Below, piece by piece: positions 16,777-25,659 of a stretch of DNA of 64,000 nt. A model generated the notes under the pieces. The model did not search any database. It was not told the DNA's origin and saw only the letters and a list, made by a program, of their open reading frames with translations. The first letter of the stretch is position 1. Every line of letters begins with the position of its first letter. This DNA is from Leifsonia aquatica H1aii (lineage in GTDB: Bacteria > Actinomycetota > Actinomycetes > Actinomycetales > Microbacteriaceae), in contig NZ_AYMR01000001.1 in assembly GCF_000633535.1 (NCBI RefSeq), positions 62,001-126,000 of the forward strand, written 5' to 3'. The translations under genes were made by a program, and so were the position numbers.

Positions 16777-19109
16777 CAGGCGGCCTGCTTCTCGGAATCG
16801 GCGCTATCGGTGGACGCGGCGCTCGCGGCGACCGTGCTGGGGGCGCCGGCGGCGCGCTCCAGGTGCGGCACCTGACCACCGGAGTGGCCGTGGTAGAGCA
16901 CCGAACGCCAGTCGATCGACTCGGTCGCAGGAGCGGGAGCCTCCGCCGCGCGCTTCTTGCCCTTCTCGACATACAGCGGCTTGGTCAGGCCGAGCCAGAT
17001 GTCGACGATGGTGTTGCCGATGCCGATGTAGGAGACGATCGCCCAGATGGCGAGGATGGCGTTGAACGCGGCGAACGCGGCGTTGCCCCAGTTCTGCGCG
17101 TTCCAGTCGCGCCACAGGGTGAACAGCGAGAAGGCGACCATCGCCAGCGGCGCGACCACGTAGAGCAGCGGCGACGCGGTGCGGTTCTTGACCTTCGGCG
17201 TGCGGGCGAACGGGATCTTCTTGCCGCTGAGCGACTGCTGGATCGACTTGAGCACACCGGCCAGGTTCACCGGCAGCAGGATCAGGTTGAAGCCGTAGAT
17301 CCGGAAGATGTCGGTGGCCTTGTAGCCGGAGTAGCGGAGGTCGCTGGCCTGGCTGATGAAGTACGGCAGCGCGGCGAGCAGCACCATCGGGCTAAGCAGA
17401 CGGCCGTCGTACGGGTAGGCCAGCAGGAAGACGAGACCGAAGCTCGCCCAGCAGATCGAGGCCATGTAGTTCACGCGCAGCAGCAGCTCCAGACGCGAGA
17501 CGTTCTCCCCGCGACGCTTGCGCTCCTTCACCTGACGCCACAGCTTCGGGAGGATGAGCAGACCGCCGTTCGCCCAGCGGCGACGCTGCACGATCAGGGA
17601 GCCGAAGTCCGGCGGGGTGGCCGAGTAGCTCAGGCGCTCCGGGTAGTTCTGCAGGGTCCAGCCGTGGGTGCCGAGGTCGATGCTCGACTCGGTGTCCTCG
17701 ATGACGGTGCGGTCCTGGATGTACCGACGCACCTCGAAGCCGCCGACGAACTCGGTCTCGACGATGTCCTCCAGCGCACGCTTGCGGATGACCGCGTTCG
17801 CGCCCACCCAGAAGGTCGCGCCGTAGTACGACTTGCCCTGGTGCAGGATGTGCTGGATGTCCGTGGTCGCACCGGCGAGGCGCTCGATGCGGGTGCCGGC
17901 GCCGCGGAACGACGAGTACGGGGTCTGGGTGACCGCGACCCGGGCGTTGTCCGGCTGCTGCAGGAAGTAGGTCAGGCGCAGGCAGTACTCGCGCAGCAGG
18001 ATCGAGTCGGCGTCGAGCGTGAGCAGGAAGTCGCTGTCCGGGATCTCGATGTCGCCCGGTCGGCGCTGGCCGGCCGGGACGGGGTTCAGGATGGGACCGT
18101 CCGGGGTCTCCTCGGCGCGGTAGACGCCGCCCATCAGGCCGATGTAGGCGTTCAGGTTCATCGCCTTGTTGGCCTCGTGCGAGAGGGAGGCCCACTGCTT
18201 GCGCTCGAACACGGCGAGCTCGGCGTCGAACGTCCAGGTGAGCCGGCGGTACAGCTGGGCCACACGGTCGGTGGAGAGCGAGGCGCCTTCGTCGATCGCG
18301 GCGAGCACGGCCTCCCCCGTCAGGGCGAGGTCGTCGCCGAGGGCGCGCAGCACCTGGTCGGCGAAGAACACGTCCACGTGGTCGTCGATGCTGTGGGCGT
18401 CGGCCTGGGCGTACAGCCACTGGGCGGCCCACGCGTAGTGGCCGGCCAGTTCGCGGGCGTCGTCCCCGGAGGCGAACGCGCTGCCGTCGGCGAGTTCGAA
18501 GCGCAGCAGCGCGTCGGTGAAGCGGAAGCGCGGCTCCGACAGCTGGTCGCTGATGCTGCGGGCGAGGTCGCGGGTGGCCTCGAGGCGCTCCAGCACGGTC
18601 GGGTCGGTCGGGTTGGGGTTGTCGTCCAGCAGCAGCACGACCCGCTTCGACGGGAACTCCTGCAGCGCGGCGGAGAGGAGGGTCATGCGCACGACCTCCG
18701 GCTCCTCCGCATAGGAGGGGACGAGCACGGTGATGGTCGGCTGGTTCTCCGAGAAGTGGCGGTCGAGCTCGGCGCGGGGAACGCGCACGTGCTTCTGGAA
18801 CCGCTGGAGGGCTCCCTGTCGGGCGACCAGGTACATCAGCGCCGAGAAGGTGAGGAAGGTGACGACGACCGTGTAGCCGATCGCCTCCATCGTGAAGCGG
18901 AAGTCCTGCGTGCCGAGCACCAGGAACTGGCGGATGATCGTGGTCACCACGTAGATCGCCCAGAAGACGATCGTCAGGACGATGGCCACGCGGCTCCAGG
19001 TGACCTTGCGGTCGGACGGCCGCGGGTGGACCGTCGGGAGCGGTGTCGTGCGCTTCTCGGAGCCGAGCTGGCGCTTTCGGGCAGGGGAGTATGACGTTGC
19101 AGAACTCAT
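16776..19109 (-). CDS. Processive family 2 glycosyltransferase (cellulose/chitin synthase-like)
   Basis: A 777-residue membrane enzyme. Two transmembrane segments near residues 35-85 precede a GT-A catalytic domain; the donor-binding DAD is in LLTLDADSILL, the acceptor-site acid in EDTESSIDLGTHGW, and the processive-synthase QxxRW motif is QRRRW. At least four more transmembrane segments follow. An unusual helical insertion of about 150 residues lies between the first Asp region (LLLDDNPNP) and MNLNAYIGL. No PilZ domain is present. It should polymerise a beta-linked glycan and pass it through the membrane. ATG at 19109 is chosen because the upstream in-frame stretch overlaps a promoter. Confidence 0.85.
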   Translation of the reverse strand: MSSATSYSPARKRQLGSEKRTTPLPTVHPRPSDRKVTWSRVAIVLTIVFWAIYVVTTIIRQFLVLGTQDFRFTMEAIGYTVVVTFLTFSALMYLVARQGALQRFQKHVRVPRAELDRHFSENQPTITVLVPSYAEEPEVVRMTLLSAALQEFPSKRVVLLLDDNPNPTDPTVLERLEATRDLARSISDQLSEPRFRFTDALLRFELADGSAFASGDDARELAGHYAWAAQWLYAQADAHSIDDHVDVFFADQVLRALGDDLALTGEAVLAAIDEGASLSTDRVAQLYRRLTWTFDAELAVFERKQWASLSHEANKAMNLNAYIGLMGGVYRAEETPDGPILNPVPAGQRRPGDIEIPDSDFLLTLDADSILLREYCLRLTYFLQQPDNARVAVTQTPYSSFRGAGTRIERLAGATTDIQHILHQGKSYYGATFWVGANAVIRKRALEDIVETEFVGGFEVRRYIQDRTVIEDTESSIDLGTHGWTLQNYPERLSYSATPPDFGSLIVQRRRWANGGLLILPKLWRQVKERKRRGENVSRLELLLRVNYMASICWASFGLVFLLAYPYDGRLLSPMVLLAALPYFISQASDLRYSGYKATDIFRIYGFNLILLPVNLAGVLKSIQQSLSGKKIPFARTPKVKNRTASPLLYVVAPLAMVAFSLFTLWRDWNAQNWGNAAFAAFNAILAIWAIVSYIGIGNTIVDIWLGLTKPLYVEKGKKRAAEAPAPATESIDWRSVLYHGHSGGQVPHLERAAGAPSTVAASAASTDSADSEKQAA

Positions 19110-19182
19110 GGTCGGGTATGCGTCCTTATAAGTGAGAGCCCGCACCTTCGGGTCGGCGCGGTCGGGTAGCTCTCGGGTGTCC

Positions 19183-19243
19183 ACATTAGTGAGGACACCG
19201 TGGGGGACAAATACCCCCAACATGGTCGCCCCCGATCTGGGGG
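19183..19243 (-). promoter_or_regulatory. Promoter of the glycan-synthase operon with two G5/C5 dyads
   Basis: On the minus strand, -35 TTTGTC (19211-19206) and -10 TAATGT (19188-19183) are 17 bases apart. GGGGG-N7-CCCCC (19202-19218) covers the -35 box. A second dyad, CCCCC-N5-GGGGG on the plus strand (19229-19243), is just upstream. The arrangement suggests a regulator that binds at and above the -35. The 5' untranslated region is about 65 bases and has a GAGAGC/GCTCTC stem. Confidence 0.5.
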
Positions 19244-19379
19244 TGACTCGTCATCCTTTCTCTCAGGATGCGGTACCGCGTGTCTGCTTGACGCGCCCGG
19301 CCGCGAGGGCATCGTGATCGTGCACGCGACCGGCCCGGCGCGGTGTGCGGCCGCCACCGTCGCGACGGGATGCGGCGGC

Positions 19380-19385
19380 TAAGAT
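19380..19385 (+). promoter_or_regulatory. -10 box of a leaderless transcript
   Basis: TAAGAT ends six bases before the ATG of the small leader ORF at 19392, the spacing expected when transcription starts at or next to the ATG. No clear -35 is visible. Confidence 0.55.
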
Positions 19386-19391
19386 GGCGGC

Positions 19392-19472
19392 ATGGCCCGC
19401 TCGATCACCGCGTCCGCGCGTCGCCTCCCGCTGTACGGGAGCGACGAGTCGCGCCGTGAGATGCATCCCTAG
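19392..19472 (+). CDS. Leaderless 26-codon upstream ORF
   Basis: A 26-residue ORF beginning MARSITASARRL and ending REMHP then TAG. Its ATG is six bases downstream of a TAAGAT box, so it is probably read from a leaderless mRNA. An internal stem CTCCCG/CGGGAG (19425-19441) lies within it. Two bases after the stop begins the left arm of a hairpin that covers the Shine-Dalgarno of the S-adenosylhomocysteinase-family gene. The final proline codon before stop is a context known to slow termination (as in TnaC). It is probably a regulatory leader peptide, not a functional protein. Confidence 0.5.
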   Translation: MARSITASARRLPLYGSDESRREMHP

Positions 19473-19474
19473 CC

Positions 19475-19550
19475 GACTCCGTTCCCGCATCCCCTTTTTC
19501 CGCGCCGCACGCGTCCCCGCGTTGCGCGCGCGATCCTCATGAACGGAGTC
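19475..19550 (+). promoter_or_regulatory. Shine-Dalgarno-sequestering hairpin upstream of the SAH hydrolase gene
   Basis: A perfect 10-base inverted repeat pairs 19475-19484 (GACTCCGTTC) with 19541-19550 (GAACGGAGTC). The right arm contains the GGAG Shine-Dalgarno (19545-19548) of the gene starting at 19554. The left arm starts two bases after the leader-ORF stop, so a ribosome held there would cover it and free the Shine-Dalgarno. Confidence 0.5.
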
Positions 19551-19553
19551 CCC

Positions 19554-20783
19554 ATGTCCACTACGCCATCCGCCACCACGCCGTCCGCCGCCACACCGAT
19601 CGACGCCACGCCGATCACCGGCCGCCCGCGGCTCGCCCACCCCGAGATCGCCTGGGCCGCCCGCCGCATGCCGCTGCTGGCCGACACCTTCGACGCCGTC
19701 GGGTCGGCCTTCGCCGGACTGCGGCTCGGTGTCACCATCCACGTCGAGCCGAAGACGGCCGTGCTCTGCCAGTACCTGGTGCACGCGGGAGCCGAAGTCG
19801 TCATCACCGGCAACGTCGGGACGACGCAGCAGCCGACCGTCGACGCCCTCCGTGCCGCCGGGGTGGAGGTGCTCGGCTCGCGCGCCGACACCGCCGTCGA
19901 GCGCGACGCCCACCTCGACGAGATCCTCCGCCGCGAACCGCAGCTGGTGCTCGACAACGGCGGCGATCTGATCCTGAAGCTGACGGCGGGCGCGCCCCGC
20001 TCCCCCGGCTTCCGCGGCGCGACGGAGGAGACGACGACCGGCGGTCTGCGCATACGCTCCGCCGAGGAGCAGCCAGACTTCCCGGTGATCGTCATCAACG
20101 ACAGCCGGCTGAAGCTCCTGGTCGAGAACGAGTTCGGCGTCGGCCAGAGCATCGTGCAGGGCTTCATGAACGCCACCAACCTGATGCTGCCGGGCGCCCG
20201 CGCCGGTGTCGTCGGCTACGGCCCGTGCGGCAAGGGCGTTGCGGACACCCTGCGGCAGCTCGGCGCGACCGTCACGGTCGCCGACCTCGACCCGTTCCGG
20301 CAGCTGGACGCGCTGATGCGCGGGCACCAGGTGCGTCCGCTGAACGAGCTCCTGGCGGAGAACGACCTCGTGTTCTTGGCGACCGGGGCCCGGGGCGTCG
20401 TGGACGAGCGCGGGATCGCCGCGCTGCGCGACGGCGCCATCGTCGCGGGTGTGGGCCACGAAGGCCTCGAACTCGACCACGAGGCGTTCGCGCGGGCGAC
20501 CCGCGAGACCGTCGCGCTCTCCCCCGCCGCGGGCGATGCGGACGCGCGCGTGCTGCACCGCCTGCACGACGGGCGGGAGATCGTCGTGCTGCACACGACC
20601 CGGATGATCAACCTGACCGCGGCCGGCGGCAACCCGATCCAGGCGATGGATCTCGGTCTGGCTCTGCAGGCGCGCAGCCTGGCGGCGATCGCCGCGGGCG
20701 AGACGGCGTTCACCGGGGCAGAGCCGGTCCCGGACGCGGTCGACCGCGTCCTCGCCGAGAGCCTGGTGCGCCTCCTCGCCTGA
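19554..20783 (+). CDS. ahcY: S-adenosylhomocysteinase-family protein
   Basis: A 409-residue NAD-dependent protein related to SAH hydrolase, which splits S-adenosylhomocysteine to adenosine and homocysteine. Visible family marks are EETTTGG (about 157-163), the catalytic-lysine region INDSRLK, and the NAD-binding VVGYGPCGKGVADTL (about 218-232). It is shorter than usual bacterial SAH hydrolases (about 470-490), the glycine loop is GYGPCGKG instead of GYGDVGKG, and the DDGGD motif reads LDNGGD, so substrate preference could differ. ATG at 19554 is chosen because GGAG is five bases upstream; the earlier ATG at 19539 has none. It stands alone between divergent and convergent neighbours. Confidence 0.75.
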   Translation: MSTTPSATTPSAATPIDATPITGRPRLAHPEIAWAARRMPLLADTFDAVGSAFAGLRLGVTIHVEPKTAVLCQYLVHAGAEVVITGNVGTTQQPTVDALRAAGVEVLGSRADTAVERDAHLDEILRREPQLVLDNGGDLILKLTAGAPRSPGFRGATEETTTGGLRIRSAEEQPDFPVIVINDSRLKLLVENEFGVGQSIVQGFMNATNLMLPGARAGVVGYGPCGKGVADTLRQLGATVTVADLDPFRQLDALMRGHQVRPLNELLAENDLVFLATGARGVVDERGIAALRDGAIVAGVGHEGLELDHEAFARATRETVALSPAAGDADARVLHRLHDGREIVVLHTTRMINLTAAGGNPIQAMDLGLALQARSLAAIAAGETAFTGAEPVPDAVDRVLAESLVRLLA

Positions 20784-20797
20784 CCGCGCCCAAACGC

Positions 20798-20860
20798 CGC
20801 CGAGGTTCACGTCGTCGCGGCCATTCCGGCGGAATGGCGACGACGACGTGAACCTCGGCG
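20798..20860. repeat. 63-base near-perfect palindrome between convergent genes
   Basis: Perfect 20-base arms (20798-20817 and 20841-20860) enclose a second stem GCCATTCC/GGAATGGC (20820-20827, 20831-20838) with loop GGC. It lies between the SAH hydrolase stop and the der stop. It has no T tract on either strand. It may be a bidirectional terminator or a REP-like dispersed palindrome. Confidence 0.7.
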
Positions 20861-20891
20861 GGTGCCTCTCGGCGGTGGTTCGGGTGCGCGC

Positions 20892-22397
20892 CTAGCGCTG
20901 ACGCTTCTCGCGCACGCGCATGTTGAGCACGATGGGCGTGCCCTCGAACCCGTAGACCTCGCGCAGCCGTCGGATGATGTAGCGCCGGTAGCCCGGGTCG
21001 AGGAACCCGGTGGTGAACACCACGAATGTCGGCGGGCGGCTGGTCGCCTGCGTTCCGAACAGGATGCGCGGCTGCTTGCCTCCGCGCACCGGGTGCGGGT
21101 GGGCCGCGGTGAGCTCGGCCAGGAAGGCGTTGAACTTGCCGGTCGGGATGCGGGTGTCCCACGACTCGAGCGCCAGCTCCAGGGCGGGGACCAGCTTCTC
21201 CAGGTGCCGGCCGGTGCGGGCGGAGATGTTGACGCGCGGCGCCCAGGAGACGTGGGCGAGATCCTGCTCGATCTCGCGCTCCAGGTAGCGGCGGCGCTCG
21301 TCGTCGAGCAGGTCCCACTTGTTGAAGGCCAGCACGAGGGCGCGCCCCGACTCGAGCACGAGGTCGATGATGCGCACGTCCTGCTCGCTGATGGGCTGGC
21401 TGACGTCGAGCACGACGACGGCGACCTCCGCCTTCTCCACGGCGGTGGAGGTGCGCAGCGAGGCGTAGAAGTCGGCGCCCTGCTGCAGGTGCACACGACG
21501 GCGGATACCGGCGGTGTCGACGAAGCGCCACACCTTGCCGCCCAGCTCGACCTGCTCGTCGACCGGGTCGCGGGTCGTGCCCGCGAGCTCGTTGACGACC
21601 ACGCGCTCCTCGCCCGCCGCCTTGTTCAGCAGGGACGACTTGCCCACGTTCGGACGACCGACGATCGCGACGCGACGCGGCCCGCCGACCTCCTGCTTGG
21701 CGACGGCCGAGACCTCGGGCAGCGCCTTCAGAACGTCGTCGAGCAGGTCGGCGACGCCGCGTCCGTGCAGCGCGGAGACCGGGCGGGGCTCGCCGAGGCC
21801 CAGCGACCACAGCTCGGTCGCGTAGGGCTCCTGGCGTGCATCGTCCACCTTGTTGGCGGCGAGGAAGACGGGCTTGTCGGTCTTGCGCAGCATCCGCACG
21901 ACGTGCTCGTCGGTCGCCGTCGCTCCGACCACGGCGTCCACGACGAACAGCACGGCGTCGGCGAGATCGATCGCGACCTCCGCCTGCGCGGCCACCGAGG
22001 CGTCGATCCCACGGGCGTCGGGCTCCCAGCCGCCGGTGTCGACGAGGGTGAAGCGGCGGCCGTTCCACTCCGCCTGGTACGACACCCGGTCGCGGGTGAC
22101 GCCGGGGGTGTCCTCCACGACCGCCTCACGACGGCCGAGGATGCGGTTGACGAGCGCGGACTTGCCCACGTTCGGGCGGCCCACGATCGCGAGCACCGGC
22201 AGGGCCGGGAGATAGGTGATCGCGTCCGGGTCCTCGGTGATGGTCTCGAGGATGTCGAGGTCGCTCTCGTCGAGCTCGTAGTCGTCGAGTCCGCTGCGCA
22301 GCGCGGCGGCCCGCTTGACGGCGAGGCCGTCGTCGAGCTCGGCCAGGCGCTCGACGAGGTCGTCGTCGCCGTTGGGCTCGTTTTCGATGTCAGACAT
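20892..22397 (-). CDS. der: GTPase Der (EngA), 50S ribosome assembly
   Basis: A 501-residue double GTPase required for late assembly of the large ribosomal subunit. Two tandem G domains are evident: [14 protein letters not shown] (about 73-86) with DTPGVTRD, and [14 protein letters not shown] (about 246-259) with ELAGTTRD, each followed by NKVD/NKWD-type specificity motifs. The C-terminal KH-like domain ends in MRVREKRQR. Its ATG overlaps the cmk stop (ATGTCTGA), so translation is coupled. An N-terminal acidic extension of about 65 residues is common in actinobacterial Der. Confidence 0.97.
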   Translation of the reverse strand: MSDIENEPNGDDDLVERLAELDDGLAVKRAAALRSGLDDYELDESDLDILETITEDPDAITYLPALPVLAIVGRPNVGKSALVNRILGRREAVVEDTPGVTRDRVSYQAEWNGRRFTLVDTGGWEPDARGIDASVAAQAEVAIDLADAVLFVVDAVVGATATDEHVVRMLRKTDKPVFLAANKVDDARQEPYATELWSLGLGEPRPVSALHGRGVADLLDDVLKALPEVSAVAKQEVGGPRRVAIVGRPNVGKSSLLNKAAGEERVVVNELAGTTRDPVDEQVELGGKVWRFVDTAGIRRRVHLQQGADFYASLRTSTAVEKAEVAVVVLDVSQPISEQDVRIIDLVLESGRALVLAFNKWDLLDDERRRYLEREIEQDLAHVSWAPRVNISARTGRHLEKLVPALELALESWDTRIPTGKFNAFLAELTAAHPHPVRGGKQPRILFGTQATSRPPTFVVFTTGFLDPGYRRYIIRRLREVYGFEGTPIVLNMRVREKRQR

Positions 22398-23088
22398 GGG
22401 TCTCTTTCTGTACGACCTGGATGACCGCATCCACGGTCTGGTCGAAGTCGAGGTCGGTGGAGTCGACGGTGGTCACACCGTCCGCGGCGTTCATGAAGTC
22501 GACGACCCGGGAGTCGGCCGCGTCCCTTCGGAGCAGCGCTTCGCCGACGTGAGCGGCGGAATGGCCGGTCAGCTCAGCAGAACGTCTGGCAATTCTAACG
22601 GATTCGTCGGCGGTGAGCAGGATGCGCACGGGGGCGTCCGGGCAGACCACCGTCGTGATGTCCCTGCCCTCGACGACGATGCCCGGCTTGGCGGTGCGGC
22701 GCACGATGTCGCGGAACAGCGCGGTGAGGAACGCGCGCACCTCGGGCACCCGGGCGATCGCGCTCACGACCGCGGTCACGTCCGGCTCGCGGATCGCGTC
22801 GGTCACGTCGTGGTCGCCGACGAAGACGCCCGTCTCCGCCGGATCCGTGCCGCTCGGGTCGGTGCCGATCCGGTAGTCGAAGTCCGGGAGGGTGTCGATC
22901 ACGGCCTCCGCGTCGGTGGGGTCGACCTCCCGCTGCACCACGTACCAGCTGAGCGCGCGGTACGCGGCCCCGGTGTCGAGGTAGGCCCAGCCGAGCCGGC
23001 GTGCGGTCGCCTTCGAGATGGACGACTTCCCGCTGCCGGCGGGGCCGTCGACGGCCACCACGATCGGGGTCTGTGCGTGCTCTGTCAT
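22390..23088 (-). CDS. cmk: Cytidylate kinase
   Basis: A 232-residue nucleoside monophosphate kinase that phosphorylates CMP and dCMP. The P-loop is [11 protein letters not shown] (about 14-24), followed by [11 protein letters not shown], and the conserved [14 protein letters not shown] is in the second half. Start at 23088 gives an ATGA overlap with the tyrA stop, and the stop overlaps der, making a tightly coupled tyrA-cmk-der operon. The order matches many actinobacteria. Confidence 0.96.
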   Translation of the reverse strand: MTEHAQTPIVVAVDGPAGSGKSSISKATARRLGWAYLDTGAAYRALSWYVVQREVDPTDAEAVIDTLPDFDYRIGTDPSGTDPAETGVFVGDHDVTDAIREPDVTAVVSAIARVPEVRAFLTALFRDIVRRTAKPGIVVEGRDITTVVCPDAPVRILLTADESVRIARRSAELTGHSAAHVGEALLRRDAADSRVVDFMNAADGVTTVDSTDLDFDQTVDAVIQVVQKETHV

Positions 23089-24173
23089 CCGGCGATCCTC
23101 CAGCCGCGGTCGGTCAGGTCGTTCACGGTGCGCGTCAGCACCTCGGGCAGCACGGCGATCTCGGCGAGGCCGAACGCGGCGCCCGGCGAGTGCTCCAGCC
23201 GCAGATCCTCCAGGTTGACGTCGAGGTCGCCCAGCTCGTTCAGCAGGCGTGCGAGCTCGCCGGGGCGGTCCTCCACCATCACCACGACGGAGCTGTAGCG
23301 CTTGTCCTGCCCGTGCTTGCCGGGCAGCCGCGAGACGCCGAGGTTGCCGCCGGCGATCTCCTCCGCGAGGGCGCGCCGCGAGCCCGACGCGTCGACGTCG
23401 CCGAGAGCGGCGAGCACCCGGTCGAGGTCGTCGCGGTACGCGTGCAGGATCTCGACGATCGCCGGAGCGTTCGCGCCGAGGATCTGCACCCACAGTTCGG
23501 GCTCGCTGGCGGCGATCCGCGTGACGTCGCGCACCCCCTGGCCGGCCAGCCCGAGGGCGGCGTCCGTGGAGTTCGCGAGCCGCTTCGCCATCAGGCTGGA
23601 CACGATCTGCGGGGCGTGGGAGACGAGCGCGACGGCCGCGTCGTGGTCGGCGGCGGCCATCTCCACGGGAGTCGCGCCGAGGTCGAGGATGAGCGCCTCC
23701 ACCAGGTTCACCGCGTCGCGCGGGTTCTCCGGCCGCGCGGCCACCACCCAGGGGCGACCGATGAAGAGGTCGGCGCGAGCCGCACTGGGCCCTCCGCGCT
23801 CGCGACCGGCGAGGGGATGCGAGCCGACGTACCGCGACAGGTCGGAGCCCGACTCCTCCAGCTCGGCCAGCGGCGCCACCTTCACGCTGGCGACGTCGGT
23901 GACGACGGCCGCGGGATGCGCGGCGAGCTCGTCCGCGACGACCCGCGCCACGAGGTCCGGGGGCACCGCCACGACGATCAGCGCGGGCTGAACTCCCCCG
24001 TCGTCCGCACGCCCGGCCCCATAGTCCGCGGCCAGCCGCAGGTGGGCGGGCGAGGCGTCGGCGAGCAGCACGTCGACGCCGCGGGCACGCAGCCCGAGAC
24101 CGACGGAGGCGCCGAGCAGCCCCGCACCGACGACGCGGACGGGACCGGCGAGGCGGGAGGCGGGTTCGTTCAC
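23085..24173 (-). CDS. tyrA: Prephenate dehydrogenase (tyrosine biosynthesis)
   Basis: A 362-residue NAD(P)-dependent enzyme that converts prephenate to 4-hydroxyphenylpyruvate. The N-terminal Rossmann motif is [15 protein letters not shown] (about 14-28), the middle has [14 protein letters not shown] (about 115-128), a family active-site segment, and the last 75 residues form an ACT domain ([19 protein letters not shown]) likely to bind tyrosine for feedback control. It is the first gene after the hairpin-rich gap downstream of rluB. Confidence 0.93.
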   Translation of the reverse strand: MNEPASRLAGPVRVVGAGLLGASVGLGLRARGVDVLLADASPAHLRLAADYGAGRADDGGVQPALIVVAVPPDLVARVVADELAAHPAAVVTDVASVKVAPLAELEESGSDLSRYVGSHPLAGRERGGPSAARADLFIGRPWVVAARPENPRDAVNLVEALILDLGATPVEMAAADHDAAVALVSHAPQIVSSLMAKRLANSTDAALGLAGQGVRDVTRIAASEPELWVQILGANAPAIVEILHAYRDDLDRVLAALGDVDASGSRRALAEEIAGGNLGVSRLPGKHGQDKRYSSVVVMVEDRPGELARLLNELGDLDVNLEDLRLEHSPGAAFGLAEIAVLPEVLTRTVNDLTDRGWRIAG

Positions 24174-24213
24174 GAATCCACCTTAGTCAGCCACGGCACC
24201 GCGCACGCGCCCG

Positions 24214-24271
24214 CACATTCGGCACGAATGTGGAGTGTGGGCGCGCCACAGGCGGCATTCGGCACGAATGT
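24214..24271. repeat. Tandem short hairpins between rluB and tyrA
   Basis: The 16-base block CATTCGGCACGAATGT occurs twice, at 24216-24231 and 24256-24271, exactly 40 bases apart; each folds as CATTCG-GCA-CGAATG, and the first extends to CACATTCG/CGAATGTG. A third small stem TGTGG/CCACA lies between them. The set may form a composite terminator for the rluB transcript. Confidence 0.6.
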
Positions 24272-24284
24272 CGGGGAACTACAG

Positions 24285-25055
24285 CTAGCCCTCGCGGGAG
24301 ATGGTGAGCAGCTTGCCGAGCTCCTCCTTGGTGAGGTCGCGCATCGCGCCCACCTTCAGCGTCCCGAGGTGCAGGGGCCCGAACTGGCGGCGCACGAGCT
24401 CGACGACGGGATGGCCGACCTCGGCCATCATCCGGCGCACGATGCGGTTGCGCCCGGAGTGCAGGGTCAGCTCCACGAGGCTGTCGTTGCCGCCGCCGCT
24501 GGACTGGAGCAGCCGGGCGCGGTCGGCGGAGATCGGGCCGTCCTCGAGCTCGACGCCCCGGGTCAGCCGGCCGATCGTCTGCGGCGTGACCTGGCCGCGC
24601 ACGCGGGCGATGTACGTCTTGGTGACGCCGAAGCTGGGATGCGCGAGCACGTGCGCCAGCTCGCCGTCGTTGGTCAGGATGAGCAGTCCCGACGTCTCCG
24701 CGTCCAGGCGTCCGACGTTGAACAGCCGTTCCTCGAACTCGGCCGTGAACCGGGAGAGGTCGGGCCGGCCCTGCTCGTCGCGCATCGAGCTGACGACGCC
24801 GACCGGCTTGTTGAGCATGATGTAGCGGCGGCTGGTGTCGAGCTGCACCGCGGTGCCGTCGACGGCGACGCGGTCGTTCTCCGGGTCGATGCGTCGCCCC
24901 AGCTCGGTGACGACCTGGCCGTTGACGGTCACCCGGCCCTCCACGATCAGCTGCTCGGAGACGCGGCGGGAGGCGACTCCCGCGGCGGCCATGACCTTCT
25001 GCAGGCGTTCGCCCTGCGGTGCGTCCACGCGCTCGTCCTCATCGGACATCGGCAT
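24285..25055 (-). CDS. rluB: rRNA pseudouridine synthase (RluB/RsuA family)
   Basis: A 256-residue pseudouridine synthase for large-subunit rRNA. An N-terminal S4 RNA-binding domain (ERLQKVMAAAGVASRR through about residue 65) precedes the catalytic domain with NVGRLDAETSGLLILTNDG (about 115-133), which contains the essential Asp. GGAAGG lies five bases before ATG at 25055, and the start lies inside the end of scpB. Location next to scpAB is conserved in many bacteria. Confidence 0.93.
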   Translation of the reverse strand: MPMSDEDERVDAPQGERLQKVMAAAGVASRRVSEQLIVEGRVTVNGQVVTELGRRIDPENDRVAVDGTAVQLDTSRRYIMLNKPVGVVSSMRDEQGRPDLSRFTAEFEERLFNVGRLDAETSGLLILTNDGELAHVLAHPSFGVTKTYIARVRGQVTPQTIGRLTRGVELEDGPISADRARLLQSSGGGNDSLVELTLHSGRNRIVRRMMAEVGHPVVELVRRQFGPLHLGTLKVGAMRDLTKEELGKLLTISREG

Positions 25056-25659
25056 CGAATCCTTCCGCTCCGTCCGCCAGCAGCGGGGAGATCTTGGGCA
25101 GCTCGTCCACGGAGTTGATGCCGAGTTGGGTCAGGAGCAGGTCGGTGGTCCCGTAGTTGATGGCACCGGTCTCGCTGTCGGTGAAGAGCTCGGTGATGAG
25201 CCCGCGGCCGAGGAGCGTGCGCACGACGGAGTCCACGTTGACGGCACGGATGGACGCGATGGCGCCCCGGCTGATCGGCTGCTTGTACGCGATGACGGCG
25301 AGGGTCTCCAGCGCCGCCTGCGAGAGCTTGGTGGGGTTCTGCTGGAGCACGTAGCCCGAGACGACCTGGTCGTATTCGGCGCGCACATAGACCCGCCATC
25401 CGCCGCCGACCTCGCGCAGCTCGAAGCCGCGGCGCACGCTGCCGCCGGGCGCCACACCGTCGAAGTCCTCCACCAGCACGTCGATCGCCTGTCGCACGCG
25501 CTTCACCGGCGCCCCCACCGCGGTCGCGAGGGTGACCACGCTCATCGGCTCGTCGGCGACCATGAGGATCGCCTCGAGCGCGCGCTCGATCTCGGTGTCG
25601 TCGACCGGCGCCGGCACCTCCGTCGTGTCCGTGGCCTCGGTCACATCCTCAACCGTCAT
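25039..25659 (-). CDS. scpB: Segregation and condensation protein B
   Basis: A 206-residue ScpB, the winged-helix subunit that binds ScpA and the SMC ATPase in the bacterial condensin. The conserved LSQAALETLAVIAYKQPISR (about 113-132) and the NYGTTDLLLTQLGI end region are present. It overlaps scpA at its start by 11 bases and rluB at its end by 17 bases. Confidence 0.95.
   Translation of the reverse strand: MTVEDVTEATDTTEVPAPVDDTEIERALEAILMVADEPMSVVTLATAVGAPVKRVRQAIDVLVEDFDGVAPGGSVRRGFELREVGGGWRVYVRAEYDQVVSGYVLQQNPTKLSQAALETLAVIAYKQPISRGAIASIRAVNVDSVVRTLLGRGLITELFTDSETGAINYGTTDLLLTQLGINSVDELPKISPLLADGAEGFDADVR

Noticed and set aside
14806-16875. Plus-strand 689-residue frame opposite the GH18-like gene
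   Set aside because: It is a high-GC antisense shadow: low-complexity Arg/Gly/Ala composition, no domain, and it crosses the tRNA and a gene boundary. Similar long antisense frames opposite the glycan synthase, cmk/tyrA, recN and pheT were rejected for the same reason.
19386-19553. SAM or SAH riboswitch before the SAH hydrolase gene
   Set aside because: I looked for the conserved cores of these riboswitches and saw none. The leader ORF and Shine-Dalgarno hairpin explain the structure better. An Infernal search with the Rfam SAM and SAH models would settle it.
24214-24271. CRISPR-like array
   Set aside because: There are only two 16-base repeats, both self-complementary, with a 24-base spacer and no cas genes.
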